This document shows positions 13,001-38,237 of a stretch of DNA of 64,000 nucleotides, piece after piece. The DNA is taken from positions 253,501 through 317,500 of the forward strand of contig JACVTC010000078.1 of the NCBI GenBank assembly GCA_016946835.1, read 5' to 3'. Numbering within the stretch: position 1 is the stretch's first letter; each line of letters opens with the position of its first letter. The DNA is from Neocallimastix lanati (nom. inval.) (Eukaryota; Neocallimastigomycota; Neocallimastigomycetes; Neocallimastigales; Neocallimastigaceae). The position numbers and the translations under genes were made by a program. The notes beneath the pieces are model-generated. The model was not told the origin of the DNA. It saw only the letters and a list, made by a program, of their open reading frames with translations, and ran no database searches.

Positions 13001-13797
13001 TACCATTGCTGATTATATTCTCCTGGGCAAGATGGAGAAAAAGTTAATAAAATTTTTTGTTCTTCAAATGGCTCTACAACCCCACTGGTTTTATTAAAAG
13101 AAAAACTACTAAATAATTCTCTAAAACTATATCTAAATTCATGAAGCTCTTTTTCTTCAGGATCATAATTTACAGTACCTGAACTACATTGTGTTATTTT
13201 CCACATTGTTTTACAGTCTAATGGATTCATTAAACGAATAATCATAACTTCCTTTTTTCTTGGATAGATTTTATTATGAAAAATAATTGGAATTCTTGGT
13301 TGATGAAATGGTACTTTATAAAATTTAGATATTGGATCAACCTGTTTAACAATTCTTGTTTCAGGAAGAATAATTTGAATGTTTTCCTTTACTTTAAATG
13401 GATCTCCTTCGTCATCAATATTATTATCAATATTTTTATTATTGGATTCACGAAGATTTTCCATAGATTCTGTAGATGATGTTTTCATTAATTCCAAGAA
13501 TGAAGACTGTCTAGAATTAGGAAGTTCATTATTTTGAATAATAGTATTTAGACTATGTCTTTTTTCTAAATGGTTTTCTGGGTCTTCATTTGTCCTTTTA
13601 TTAAATCTTTCATAGTCGTCTAAATTATAATATTGGACATCCTCTATTACATTATTTAATTCATTTATTGATACACTTTTTCTGATATTTGAATTACTGT
13701 TAGATAAATTTGAACTGGAATTCTTTAAAATTGAATTTTTAGTCAAATTTATTGATTCATCATTATTAAATCCTGAGAATGAATTAGATGTATTCAT
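10045..13797 (-). CDS. large disordered protein with PapD/ASH-like domain
   Basis: A single 1250-codon open frame without introns, unlike the intron-rich neighbours. Residues 1-130 are Asn/Ser-rich. Residues about 165-285 form a compact segment with the features of an ASH/MSP (PapD-like) immunoglobulin fold: E-V-M-I-I-R-L-M-N-P-L-D-C-K, then W-K-I, then S-G-V-V-E-P-F-E-E-Q-K-I-L-L-T-F-S-P and P-G-E-Y. This fold is common in ciliary, centrosomal and spindle proteins such as Hydin, SPD-2/CEP192 and DLEC1. The remaining 950 residues are low complexity, with Lys-rich stretches, Asn-Pro-Tyr repeats (about 505-560) and Ser/Asp runs, then a short helical-looking end near 1205-1235. No specific orthologue was recognised. 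It diverges from CCDC39 across 775 bases, so a flagellar or basal-body role is an inference. Confidence 0.8.
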   Translation of the reverse strand: MNTSNSFSGFNNDESINLTKNSILKNSSSNLSNSNSNIRKSVSINELNNVIEDVQYYNLDDYERFNKRTNEDPENHLEKRHSLNTIIQNNELPNSRQSSFLELMKTSSTESMENLRESNNKNIDNNIDDEGDPFKVKENIQIILPETRIVKQVDPISKFYKVPFHQPRIPIIFHNKIYPRKKEVMIIRLMNPLDCKTMWKITQCSSGTVNYDPEEKELHEFRYSFRELFSSFSFNKTSGVVEPFEEQKILLTFSPSCPGEYNQQWYLQCKRTKVLLEITGNCKEKLQRIKRKPIMETKYYSSNDSYSTSEEEDIYSDLPYLPINIFKYDDFNDQLDNENSNDLNTKEVSLSTEDSDYFKNYVKPEALEERNNQIITDPNIINDRNIDINDNNPKSIDNKRNKKDKKRKHKKKNKGIIYDENDDDMNSTEIKSNDYSDRSFENNLNPKPGTSDNTDKNSSQSEIEIYDRNGDFDTDNINKPLLDNPSEDYFNKFPSKKYPYNNFPNNPNRNYPYNNYPNSNYPNNNPNNFFNPNNYINNNPYENPTKLPPNYNSNNDKDKNNREYMNPFFPLVKNIDNSNEMPYYYHDNNDEDKNNLPNNSRNNLSNKNNINESTSSLNNSKDSMEDRNLKIDDPKSKKKNDNDPSNEGKRKETIKNHNEQEKNKKKDKKKRHSDKNKRNNNKKEIKIIKKTKKINIKHKRKPKNKKNEYSSSSSPSLSTRSIDDIDSDISSTYSNNNSDKDSLDSSSSTNSEENSSSKSPSLSFSSYSSENEIFYERSLRANDNDYDNISNNSSEIYSIEYSNDCMISFEKTSYINNENCDITSERLKNIPTDTSLITESQKSQSKTSSTNDSSLSNEFSSNFAQAMIKSNSMNSLNCHPALSSVTSNTYSSDSLKNIKIRNYKKYNKSSNNSKLNDKSINANNYYNNSNNIDNDENQCNTHQIPINENSNKNKNNSYSNFLHQDTNSYSQNKSSEQDIFNLVKDPYYHQFIHISRNSDFSAPYSDNSSFNSFKNNRINIGDKNIEISEIHNKMKHRYTNNNKSSDKRNNICDEIKKTIQTIYHEDPDEKPVKYQRNWEVKNMNYSNNDKENILFNPKNRIKIYNNNIINDNTHKKSYSETSTNNKYDYSISASINNYSNSANNNYHSSDDHGYKKNNYSTSRYKNNNKLNDKNSYNGDTRYSVSQSYSTNSNRYNRSDFASDTSIDVLLQSQNEGKIQQFITSKLNQMLNKDYKRKVKYTNINNNSIDI

Positions 13798-13959
13798 TGA
13801 ATATATTAAATATTAATTATTACTATATAATATTTTAATCTTATTTTTAATATTAATTGTTATTTTTATCTTATTTTTTTTTCTAATATTAATATATATA
13901 TATTAATTATTATTATTAATATTATTATTATCAAAAATTATTTCTATTATATTTATTTG

Positions 13960-13993
<34 letters not shown>

Positions 13994-14572
13994 TTCTAAT
14001 AAATAATGCTAAGTATTAAGTTATTTAATAATTAAGAGTTAAGTAATAAAATAAAAAATATTAAATATTATAACAATTTCATTTATTATTTTTATTTATA
14101 TATTTTAAATAATAAATATTATTTTTGTTATAATAGTAATGGTATCTTTTAGAATTATTGTTATTAAATTGATGATATCATATTGAATTAATCAAATATG
14201 CAAAAAACGAAAAAAAAAAAAAAAAAAAAATAATTGAAATTAAAACACAAATAAAATTAAATAAACTAAAACAAAGTATAACAAAAATAACACAATGAAG
14301 ATAAAATTTTAAATCTTAAATTTTCATAGTCATATTTAATGTTTATTTAATCAAATAAATAAAATTAAACTTTTTTTTTTAAAAAAATTTTAATGAAATT
14401 GGAAAAAAAAAAAAAAATATAAACAAATATTTATATAAATTAAAGTTTATTAAATTAATGTAATTTATGAATTCATAAAAAAAAAAAAAAAAAATAAATT
14501 ATTGCTATATATTTTCAATTTATTTTATTTAATTTTATTTAATAGTATATATATAATTTATTAGCAGTAAAA
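13798..14572. promoter_or_regulatory. shared divergent intergenic region, ASH gene / CCDC39
   Basis: This 775-base gap separates the start codons of two divergently oriented genes. It contains (TA)n near 13966-13990, A runs at about 14213-14230 and 14479-14493, and a T run near 14371-14380. I looked for an X-box (RFX-type, GTNRCC spaced to RGYAAC) and did not see one. Promoter function is inferred from position only. Confidence 0.4.
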
Positions 14573-20375
<5,803 letters not shown>

Positions 20376-20510
20376 TAATTTAATAATAATTATTATTATT
20401 TTTTTCTTCATTTTTTTATCTATTAATAAATATTTTATTTAAATTAAATAAATCGATGTATGTACATTTTTTAAATCAAATAAATATATTAAAATTATTT
20501 GAATTATATA

Positions 20511-22826
<2,316 letters not shown>

Positions 22827-23083
22827 TTATGTAATATTTTTAATGAAGAAGTTAATTTATAATATGAATTTAATTAAATTTTTAATTTTTGATCTTTAAT
22901 TTTTAATTTTTATTACAAAAATTTAGGTTATAACTGTGATTGGCTAGGTCATTAGTATTTTTGATATTTTTTTCCTATTTTTATTTTTAAATTTATTTAT
23001 TATTTTTTTTTAAAAAAAATATTAAAAATATAATATTTACAAATAAAAATAAATAAAATCATTTTAAAATTTAAAAATTTAAA
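22827..23083. promoter_or_regulatory. 257-base divergent intergenic region, XRCC4 / PEX6
   Basis: The start codons of XRCC4 and PEX6 face away from each other across 257 bases, so their promoters must lie here or overlap. The central part (about 22921-22960) is less AT-rich (TTAGGTTATAACTGTGATTG); no named regulatory motif is recognised. Confidence 0.5.
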
Positions 23084-28974
<5,891 letters not shown>

Positions 28975-29181
28975 AAAAAAAAAAAATTTTTTTTTTATAA
29001 AAATTATAAATAATAATAATCTATATCCATTATACAAATAATTAATTGTTATATTTGTCATAAATATTTTTAATTTTTTTCTTTCAAAAATATAGTTAAA
29101 CCTTATTGCCAATAAAGTAAATAGAGATTTTCTTATTCTTTTTTTTTTTTTTTTTTTTTGTTAAATCTAATTATTTTTAAG

Positions 29182-29277
29182 TGATTATACTTTTAGTAAT
29201 TAAAAAATTAAAGGTTATAAGAAATGATAAATATCTTTAATATTAATATAAAAATATCATTTCATATAATATAAATT
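29182..29277 (+). repeat. dispersed ~100-bp repeat, copy 1
   Basis: Begins TGATTATACTTTTAGTAATT and matches 31906-32008 across its length at roughly 85% by eye. It contains an internal inverted pair (GAAATGATA ... TATCATTTC), so it could fold as a short hairpin. Confidence 0.75.
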
Positions 29278-29364
29278 CAATGTAATAAATATTAAATATA
29301 AATTAGTTAATAACTGAACCATTATCAATATATAAATTAAACATCATAATAAATAATAAGTAAT

Positions 29365-29600
29365 GAATAATAAATAATAGATATAAATAATAAAAAATAA
29401 ATAATAAATAATAAATAATAAAAAATAAATAATAAAAAATAAATAATAAAAAATAAATAATAAATAATAAATAATAAATAATAAAAAATAAATAATAAAT
29501 AATAAATAATAAATAATAAATAATAAAAAATAAATAATAAATAATAAATAATAAATAATAAATAATAAATAATAAATAATGAATAATAAATAATAAATAA
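29365..29600. repeat. AT minisatellite, AATAATAAATAAT-type
   Basis: Tandem 7- to 10-base units of AATAAATAAT and AATAAAAAAT alternate in blocks. The frames it leaves open on the minus strand encode only a Y-Y-L-L-F-I-I repeat and are not taken as genes. Confidence 0.9.
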
Positions 29601-30147
29601 CCGAATAGTAAAAGAAAATGATATACTTTTGAATACCAAATATAATGTATATATTGATTAAATAATATTTGTTTATTTTTTTTATTGTTTAAAATTTTAA
29701 TCAATTTGATCAATTTATTATTTCTGATAATTTAATTATTAATTCGGTGATTTTCAAAATTTAAATGATTAAAGTTTTATGAATTAATATATTAAGAATG
29801 GTAGAATATAAATTTTTATAAATCAATATCAAAAAAATAAAATCAATGATGAAAATACAAATAAAATAAATAAAAATAAAATAATAAAATAAAATAAAAT
29901 AAATAAAAAATTATATACAATTATAATATAATATGCTTTAAATTACAAGTTCAAACTAATAATTACCTAAAAATACAATACGTTTTTTCCTAATTATTCT
30001 TTTATTATTTTAAGATGATACTACATTGTATTAATATATATTTAATAAATTACAATTTTAGTATTATTAGTAAATTATTATTAAGGAAAACAAATTAAAT
30101 AAATCTATCTCTTTTTTTTAAATAAATAAATTTATAGTATTATTTTC

Positions 30148-30183
<36 letters not shown>

Positions 30184-30537
30184 ATAATAAAATAATAAAT
30201 GAAAAGTAATATGTAAATTAAAAAATACATATATTAACAATTAAATGGAATTATGTGAAACGATCAAATTTTACTTAATCTAATAGCAAAAATTTTTTTA
30301 ATTAATAAAATTTATTATACTATACCAATAAAGTCTCAAATATAATATATATGGTTCAATATTAACAAATATTTATTAACCAATAAAAAATAATATCCAA
30401 ATAATAAACTTTTAACCTAAAAAAAATTTTTTTCTTCATTTTTTTATAAGGATAAGATTTAGTATAAATATATTTTTTTTTAAATAAATTTTTTTTTAAT
30501 ATTTTAAACTAAATTATTAAATAATAAAAATATAGAA

Positions 30538-31466
30538 ATGTCTGAAAAACTTGTTATTGGTATTTTAGGTATTGTAAATTTTATAATAAATAAATAAATA
30601 AATATTTATTAATATTTGAAATAGTAGAGAAATAAAAAGGACATATGTAATTATACTAATAACTTCTTTTTTTAAATAAATTGAAGCCTTACAAGGGGCT
30701 TTCAGCGAACATATAAACCTTTTATTAAAATTAGATAATATTAAAGAAGTTCGTGAAATAAGAAAGAAGGAAGAATTAGAAGGTATTGACGCTTTAATTA
30801 TACCAGGTGGAGAGTCCACTACTATGGCTTTAGTTGCAGAAGCCTCAGGATTAATGGAACCTTTAAAAGAATTAATTAAAGTTAAAAAGATTCCCGTATG
30901 GGTAAATAATAAAATAAAAATAAAAAAAAAAACGTTGAAATTAAATACACTTAAAAGTTGAATTATTTTTTTCAAAAAAAAAAAATAAAAAAGAAAATAA
31001 AAAATTATTTAAAAAAATATAAAATTAAAGAATAAAATAAAATAATATTATTAATTATATTAACATTTTATAATAATAATTTTTAATAAAGGGTACTTGT
31101 GCTGGTTTAATTTTCCTTTCAGAAGAAGCAGAAAAGGTTAAGAAAGGTGGTCAAAAACTTTTAGGAGGTCTTCATATTAAAACTCAAAGAAATGCTTTTG
31201 GTTCTCAAATTGATTCTTTTGTAACCAATTTAGATATTCCAGTTATTGGAGAGCCAAAGTTTAGGGGTATTTTCATTAGAGCACCAATAATAGAATCTAT
31301 TGGGGATGATGTTACTGTTTTAGCTAAGTTAGAGAATGGTTCTATTGTTGCTGTTAAACAAGACAATATAATAGCTACCGCTTTTCATCCAGAATTAACT
31401 AATGATCCTCGTTTCCATCAGTACTTTATTAATCATGTAATAGAAAGAAAAGTATCTACTTATTAA
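30538..31466 (+). CDS. SNO: PdxT/SNO, glutaminase subunit of PLP synthase
   Basis: This class I glutamine amidotransferase releases ammonia from glutamine and passes it to the PdxS/SNZ synthase, which makes pyridoxal 5'-phosphate from a pentose phosphate and glyceraldehyde 3-phosphate. Three exons (30538-30568, 30687-30901, 31092-31466) join in frame into 206 residues, typical for the family. It opens L-V-I-G-I-L-A-L-Q-G-A-F-S-E-H. It has I-I-P-G-G-E-S-T-T (about 48-56), the nucleophile elbow W-G-T-C-A-G with Cys85, and the triad His181 and Glu183 in A-F-H-P-E-L-T. The second intron separates Trp82 from the catalytic Cys. No SNZ partner lies in the window. Family identity is very secure; the fungal name SNO is used by function. 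Confidence 0.95.
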
Positions 31467-31657
31467 AACATTTGAACATGCTATTAAAATAAAATGATAT
31501 GAATTATTTATTTATTTATTTTTATTATATTATAAATGAATAATATAATAATAAAACAAACAAAACTGCAAAAAATAAAAAGTTTTTTTATAATATATTT
31601 ACGTATAATAAAATAATTTAATTAATATTTTCTAGAATGTGAAATAAATAACACTAT

Positions 31658-31707
<50 letters not shown>

Positions 31708-31905
31708 ATTAAAATGAAAATAAAATGAAAGTAAAAAATAGTGATTTCATTAAATTTTTTTTTTTTTTTTTTTTTTTTTTTATTTATTTTATTTAATTAT
31801 TAAGGTTTTGTTTTAAAAAATATTTTATTATAACATTATTTTATATTTAACTTATGAAACATATCATTAATATAGTAATAATAATAATAATAATAATAAA
31901 AGTAC

Positions 31906-32008
31906 TGATTATACTTTTAGTAATTTAAAATTAAAAGTTACAAGAAATGATATATTAATATATCTTTAATATTAATATTAAAATATCATTTCTTATGATA
32001 TAGATTCA
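31906..32008 (+). repeat. dispersed ~100-bp repeat, copy 2
   Basis: Same orientation as the copy at 29182-29277, sharing TGATTATACTTTTAGTAATT, the GAAATGATA hairpin arm, TATCTTTAATATTAATAT and the closing AGATTCA/AAATTCA. Confidence 0.75.
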
Positions 32009-32331
32009 TTTAAACATCATGTATACATTTAAACATAAAAATATATTATAATATTTTAAGATAAAAAAGAATATATAAAAAATATATCAAATAAAATTTA
32101 ATAAAAAATAAGATTAATATAATACAATAAAAATAAAAAGAAAATTTAAAAGTTATGATATTATGATATGAATAGACATCATTTATACCAATAATATTTA
32201 ATAAATTAAAACAAAAATGTAACATCTCTAAAGTTGAAAGTATAGAAACTACTGAACTCTCACTTCAATAACATCACTAGATACTTTTTTTTGATTTTTC
32301 AATATAGAGTATGAGATTCCTTAAATCATGA

Positions 32332-32514
32332 TTATATACGCATGGTAGGAATATTCTTAATAAGAATTTTAATGATGCATTTATAATTAATCCATTTACA
32401 GAAACACTTAGTTTGCATTGTGGCACAGAAATAAGAAATAGGGAAAATATGAAGGTCTTGAAAGAAGGCATAAGTACTAATAGTAGAATTCCATTTAATG
32501 TTACCTTTACATAA
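32332..32514 (+). pseudogene. coding-like fragment of unknown origin
   Basis: Sixty codons on the plus strand read without stops to TAA at 32512-32514, in sequence distinctly less AT-rich than its surroundings and with mixed residues: N-K-N-F-N-D-A-F-I-I-N-P-F-T-E-T-L-S-L-H-C-G, ending S-R-I-P-F-N-V-T-F-T. There is no start codon near the left edge and no clear splice acceptor, so it may be the last exon of a lost gene. The opposite strand is also open (32277-32522), but that frame is composed of hydrophobic runs and looks like the shadow. Not recognised. Confidence 0.35.
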
Positions 32515-33165
32515 TAAAACATTCTTTATTTTATTTTACAATATAGTCAATTTTATCACTAAGAAAATAAATTATTAATAACTTTATTATAACTAAATAA
32601 AATAATAAAAAAAGAATGTAAATCAAAATAACTAAAATAAAAAAAAAAAAAAAAAAAAAAAAAAAAGATTGTAAAAAAGATGGTGATATTAATAAATAAA
32701 AATATAAATATTATTAAATATAAAAATATATAATGTAATGTATAAAAGATATACAAAAATAAAGTTAGAAATGAATAAATCAAATAACAATTGCTTATCT
32801 GTTACCAAATAAAAAAAAAAACATAAATGCTTATCTGTTTTAGTAAGACAATTAAGTAAAATTAATTTCAAAAAGAAAACAAAAATAGAATAGTATAATG
32901 TAAAAGAAAAAAAAAATTTTTTTTAAAAAGTTAAAAGGTTAAAAAAAGAGGAGAATAAATAACTAAATTCTTTGAAACTATTAAATTAACTATTAATAAA
33001 CTGTTTATTTAAGTTATATAATCAAGTACTTTATCTCTTCAAAGAATGGGTTCTAAACATTAGGAAATTGTAATAAAACACTTATTGAGCGATGTTTGGA
33101 TTTTTACCATCACCTTTGGTATTTAATGAGTATATGATATTTTCATAGTGTATACTTTAATTAAC

Positions 33166-33252
33166 CTTTATAATTTACATGAATAATATATAATAAATAA
33201 ATGATATAATTAAAATTTTATTTATTATATATTATTCATGTAAATTATAAAG
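33166..33252. repeat. perfect 36-bp inverted repeat, 15-nt loop
   Basis: 33166-33201 is the exact reverse complement of 33217-33252, starting CTTTATAATTTACATGAATA. It lies about 390 bases beyond the stop codon of NMD3. It could be a miniature foldback element or a fold in an NMD3 3' end; no terminal target duplication was made out. Confidence 0.85.
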
Positions 33253-33436
33253 AATAATTTTTGTATATATATATATATATTTAATAAATTTATTTATAAA
33301 ATTCGTTAATATAAAAAAATAATAATAATAATAATAAATAAAAAAATGTTAAATAGTAATCGATTTATTTAATGAAATAATTTATTTTTTTATTTTTATC
33401 TACTATTTATAATCTAACAATAACGACCTATTTAAA

Positions 33437-33477
<41 letters not shown>

Positions 33478-33638
33478 GGTGTAAATATTACATAATTACA
33501 TAATTATATTATTAATTAATTATTTTAAAAAATATAAATATATATAATTATAGATATTTAAATACTTCTATATTATATATATACATAAATAATTTAAATT
33601 GTAAAGAAATTTCTATTTTAAAATGTATGGTTATAAAT

Positions 33639-36053
33639 TTATTCCATTTCAACATCTTCCTTGTCTTCTAATGTTAATTCATCTAATAATTCTTCTAATT
33701 GAATTTCTGGGAAATCTTCTTCAGCTTCAGATTCATCAATCATTTCATCATCTTGGTTATTATTATTGGCATTTGGATCTATAATGAAAATATAATAATT
33801 ACAAAATATTGCAGTTAGCTTTTATTTATTTTTTTATTTTTTATTTTTTAATTTTTAATTTTTTATTTTATATTTTGTAATTTTGAATTTTTTATTTTAT
33901 ATTTTTTATTTTATATTTTTATTTTATTTTTATTTACATATTTAAATATTTATTTATGAATATATTATTACACTTACTCTTGTAAAGGTTAATCATTCCT
34001 CTTAATTCTGGATCTTCTTCAATATCTCTTAAGAAGAGTTCATAATCTTGCTCAGCCTTAGCAACTTCAGCCTTACTCTTTTCACCGTTATTTTCTTCTT
34101 CCTTAGAGAGTTCCTTTAATTTCCATTGACGGGCTCTTACTCTCTTTCTGCGACTTGGATATGACTTTTTAACTAATACTACATCTGGTATATTATGAGA
34201 TCTTGAATAATTTTCAAATGTTGGATCATTGAAATTAGTATGGACCAAGTTATATCTATTATGTTGTATTATTGTCATTAATAAATATATATTCAATAAT
34301 AAAATAATATTTATTAATATTTGTTCATTTTATATATAAAAATTCAAATAAAGTAAACTTTTATATTTTTAATTACTTACCCAAAAGCATGATCACCAGC
34401 CTTTAAAATGTTACCTAAGTGAGTTCTTGCTATGAAGGTATTTGAGAAGTCATTAGATAAGGCAACTTCGACAGTAATTTGTTGGAATTTACCAACTCTT
34501 GGACCATATTCTAATACATCAATAATATAGTATTCAACTAAGTCTTGGTAACTACATAGACTACTAAAAGCGTTTTGCCAGTAAGCTTGTGGTCTAATTT
34601 CAGCAACTATAGATATATTACATTTTTTATAAAGATATATTATCAATAAAAATATATTTAATAAAAATATATTTAACAATATAAGTTATCTAAAAAACAT
34701 ATTAAAATCATTATTATTAAAAAAAATTACTTTTCATTGTATTTGGATCGATAATTTGAATACTGTTATTAATTTTATAACAAATACATAGTTGATCAAT
34801 CATAGAGGCACTATGTGCAACCTTCTTGGGAAGACATAATAAATCATCTTTACATATTGGAATAAGCTCACAAGAATATGTAAACTTATAACTTTTGTTA
34901 CCAGTATGAACATCAGCAGATAATAATTGTTCCGAAGTCTTAACTCTATTTATTATTAATTATATTAAAAATATTTATAAACGTAAATATATCTAAATTA
35001 ATTTTTTTTTTATAAAAAAATATTAAGTTTCACTTTATTATTTAATTTTATTACATAATTATTTATTTACCTTAATGGAGCAACACTTTGTAAGAATTCC
35101 AACATTTTAATAGCATGAGAACGTTGTGAGTAATAAAAATCAATACCATCTTTAGCTTCTTTAATATTATTAGCATCTCTTTGAGCGTTATGTTTTAAAA
35201 TAAGTTGTTCCAAGAAGAAGAAAGTTCTTTTGTGATTAACTTTTTGCCTAACTTGAACACATGCTTTCCATGTATTTTTGGCGGCTGCATCTGTACAATC
35301 TTCACAAATTTGATTACAAACTAAGAAAGTAACAACAAAAACTTGTTGAAGAATAGTATTTGCAAAAACCTTTTTTTTTTTTTTTTATTTTTTATAATAA
35401 ATATATAATATTTATTTATATATTTATAAAAAAATTTTTTTAAATTTAAATATTTGTTATTATTAATAATTTTATTATTTATTTTTTTTAAAAAAAAAAA
35501 ATAATAAAGTAAATATAAATAATTTGTATATAAGAATTACCTCTTTTTGAATAGTTAATTGAAGCTTAATACGCTTAGAGTGAGGTTCAGTGAAGATAAA
35601 TTGAGCATTAATTAATCTGACTTTATTTAAACCTTTTAAACGTTTTAAACATAATGCTAATAATTCTCTTGATTCTAATTGACAATAAACCCATAAATTG
35701 GGTGGTTGTAAATAACGTTCACAAGAACGACAAAAGTTTAAAGTACATTGTTTTGGAATTCCTTCAGTGATATCCACTTCATTTCTGATACAGTCAATAC
35801 ACATATTTGCTGGATTTGGTGTAATCGGTACACCACAATTACAACAAAGACTATAATTTTAAAATAAAATATGAATTAAGTATTTCTATTATTATTATTA
35901 TTATTATCTTTGATATTTTTAAATTTATTTTTAAATTATAATGTATTTTTAATCACAATTTTATTTTAATAATTTAAAATTACACATTTAAATAATTAAT
36001 AAAATTTACATTGTTTGTCCAGTAATAGTTGGGTTGTAATGTTCGTAATCCAT
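33639..36053 (-). CDS. NMD3: NMD3, 60S ribosomal subunit export adapter
   Basis: NMD3 binds the nascent 60S subunit and recruits the exportin CRM1 to carry it through the nuclear pore; it is recycled in the cytoplasm. Seven exons join in frame: 36053-36010, 35850-35541, 35369-35071, 34945-34731, 34606-34381, 34255-33978 and 33778-33639, giving 503 residues, the usual length. The amino-terminal zinc-binding part shows three Cys pairs (C17/C20, C32/C35, C55/C58) in C-C-N-C-G, N-M-C-I-D-C and F-C-R-S-C, then R-Y-L-Q-P-P and L-E-S-R-E-L-L-A-L-C-L-K. Other family marks are T-E-P-H-S-K-R, R-T-H-L-G-N-I-L-K-A-G-D and I-P-D-V-V-L-V-K-K-S-Y. The end carries a leucine-rich nuclear export signal (I-Q-L-E-E-L-L-D-E-L-T-L). 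The start Met gives M-D-Y-E, directly before the zinc domain. Confidence 0.96.
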
Positions 36054-38237
36054 ATTGAATTGTTTTTATAATATATGAAAATGTTCTAATTTAAAAATTT
36101 TAATTATTTAAATAATAATAATTAAATAAATTGGTATATATTTTTAATATATATAAATATGAACAATTTATAACTAAATATTATTTCCTTTATCTATTTT
36201 TAAATTTAAAATTTTCAAATTTATTTTTAATAAAAATAAAGAAAACAAAGGCTCGAATTTAAATATTAATTTTTCTTTATTTTATCTTTTTTAATTATAT
36301 TAATTTTTTAAAAAAAAAAAAAAACTAAAAAAATATATTTCATTGGATTTATCTTATCCAATCATTTGACTTAATATTATATTAACAATATATTTATATA
36401 TTAAAATATAAATTATTTAAATATACTTTACAATACAGCAAAAAATATAAATGTCTTTATTAAAATATTATACAAATTATTAATAATTTTATTATTAATG
36501 TTATTAAAAAAATTTTTAATTAATAATAAATGATTTTTATTTTAAAATTTCATTTTACTAAAGTAGAAATTGTTAAAATTTAAATTATTTAAATAACTAA
36601 TATTTAACCATTATTAATAATAATTTTTACATTAGAACATTACCACGACAATTATATTTCCAATCAAAATATTTTAATTTTATTTCTTTATATTTATTAT
36701 ATTTACTTTTAGTATCTTTTTTTACTTTCCCTTCCATATATATATATAATCTTAGATTTTATCTAACAATTAAAATGACTGTTATAATACAGAGATCATT
36801 TCCGGACTGTTATTATTTAAACATAATAATAATATACAAAAAGCATAAAATTATATAAAATTATTAGGACAAAAAAAAAAAAAACTTAGAATTATTTGTT
36901 TTATGTAAATAATAACTGAATTGTAAACATAATATAAATAAATAATTCTAATTCATACGTTTTTCATATATTAAAATATAAATATTTTATATTAATATCA
37001 ATGAACATACGAAGTTATTTAAAAAAAATAAGAAGTATGTAATAAATATTATATTTAAATTTCTTTTACAGTTTTTACAAGTATATAATATAATTTTTAA
37101 TGATTACTTCTAATTTAAACTTCATCTTTTATTAAATGAATTTATGTTAATTTTTTTCCACATTTTGCCAAATAAAAAAAAAAAAAAGCAATTAAATAGA
37201 TTCAAAAATAAATAAAAATATAAAATTTTTAAATATATTCATTTTTTATTAAATTTCTTTTTTTTATGTTTAATATTAACTTTAATTTATATAATATTAA
37301 TTATTTAAATTACCTTTGAATTTTATATTAAAAAAGTAATTTGAAAAATTGATATAAGAATTAAAATTTATATAATGTAATAATATATACATAAACCTTA
37401 ATTATTAATAAATATTTTATTGTATAACACGTGATATTTAATTAATTAATAAATCAGTGATATAAATATTAAAAATGAAACTTTTAAGACTTAAACAGAA
37501 ACGATTAAAATGATATGAATAAAAATTATATTTTAATAAAATATAATTTTTATTTGTATCATTAATCTATGTAAACTTTAAATATTAACAAAATATATTT
37601 AAAATTAAAATAGATTTTTTTTTTATTTATAATTTTTTGTTAAACTTTTCAAATTATTTTTTTTCTTATTATAATAAAAAAAGATATTAACATAAATATA
37701 TATATTCAAATACATATTTATACTTATTTCTTTTTAGTAGTAAAAAAAATTAGTATAATTTAATCAATATATCAATGACAGTTAGAATTTAATGTGAAAT
37801 TGTTATAAAAAAAAAAAAAAAAAAAAAAAGAAATAAATATAAATAGAAATTCAAACAAATAATAATATAAATAAAATACAATAGGATAAACCAAAAACAG
37901 TGAATTAAATAAACTTTAATAAAATTATTTAAGCTTTTCAAATATATAAAAAAAATATAAACAAAATTCTTCTTTTTTATCTTTAATATTAATTTAAATA
38001 AATAATTACGATAAAGATAATTTAAAAAAAGAAATAAATAATTAGGTAAAAAATAATAATAATTTTTATTTTTAGATATTTTAAGTAAAATAAATAAAAT
38101 ATTAATTACATATATTATTTTAATGTATAAACAAATAAAAAAAGAATTGAATTAGAAAAAAATACTGAAAGAAAATATTTAAATAGAATCCTATAATATA
38201 GTGTATTATATAAAATATAAAGTAAGATAAATTTAAT
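36054..38237. other. intergenic, no gene seen
   Basis: AT-rich spacer between divergent genes. Contains A runs (36310-36323; 37807-37829) and a near-perfect 27-bp hairpin at 37509-37563. No coding signal is visible. Confidence 0.5.
37509..37563. repeat. near-perfect 27-bp hairpin
   Basis: 37509-37535 pairs with 37537-37563 with two mismatches and a single unpaired base at the turn. The arm begins AATGATATGAATAAAAATTA. Confidence 0.8.

Larger units (their letters stand above)
28975..30537. other. intergenic region between PEX6 and PdxT
   Basis: Holds one copy of a dispersed repeat (29182-29277), an AT minisatellite (29365-29600), T and A homopolymers (29141-29159; 30150-30180) and no supported gene. 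The last 100 bases should contain the PdxT promoter; no motif is recognised. Confidence 0.5.
31467..33638. other. intergenic region between PdxT and NMD3
   Basis: Contains A and T homopolymers (31661-31699; 31757-31781), the second copy of the dispersed repeat (31906-32008), a coding-like relic (32332-32514), a somewhat GC-richer stretch at about 33030-33160 with nothing recognised in it, and a perfect hairpin (33166-33252). Confidence 0.5.

Noticed and set aside
29303-29713. Two overlapping minus-strand frames of 100-136 codons
   Set aside because: They encode only the Y-Y-L-L-F-I-I repeat dictated by the AT minisatellite.
32277-32522. 81-codon minus-strand frame
   Set aside because: The opposite strand shows more balanced protein-like composition ending in a stop; the minus frame looks like its shadow.
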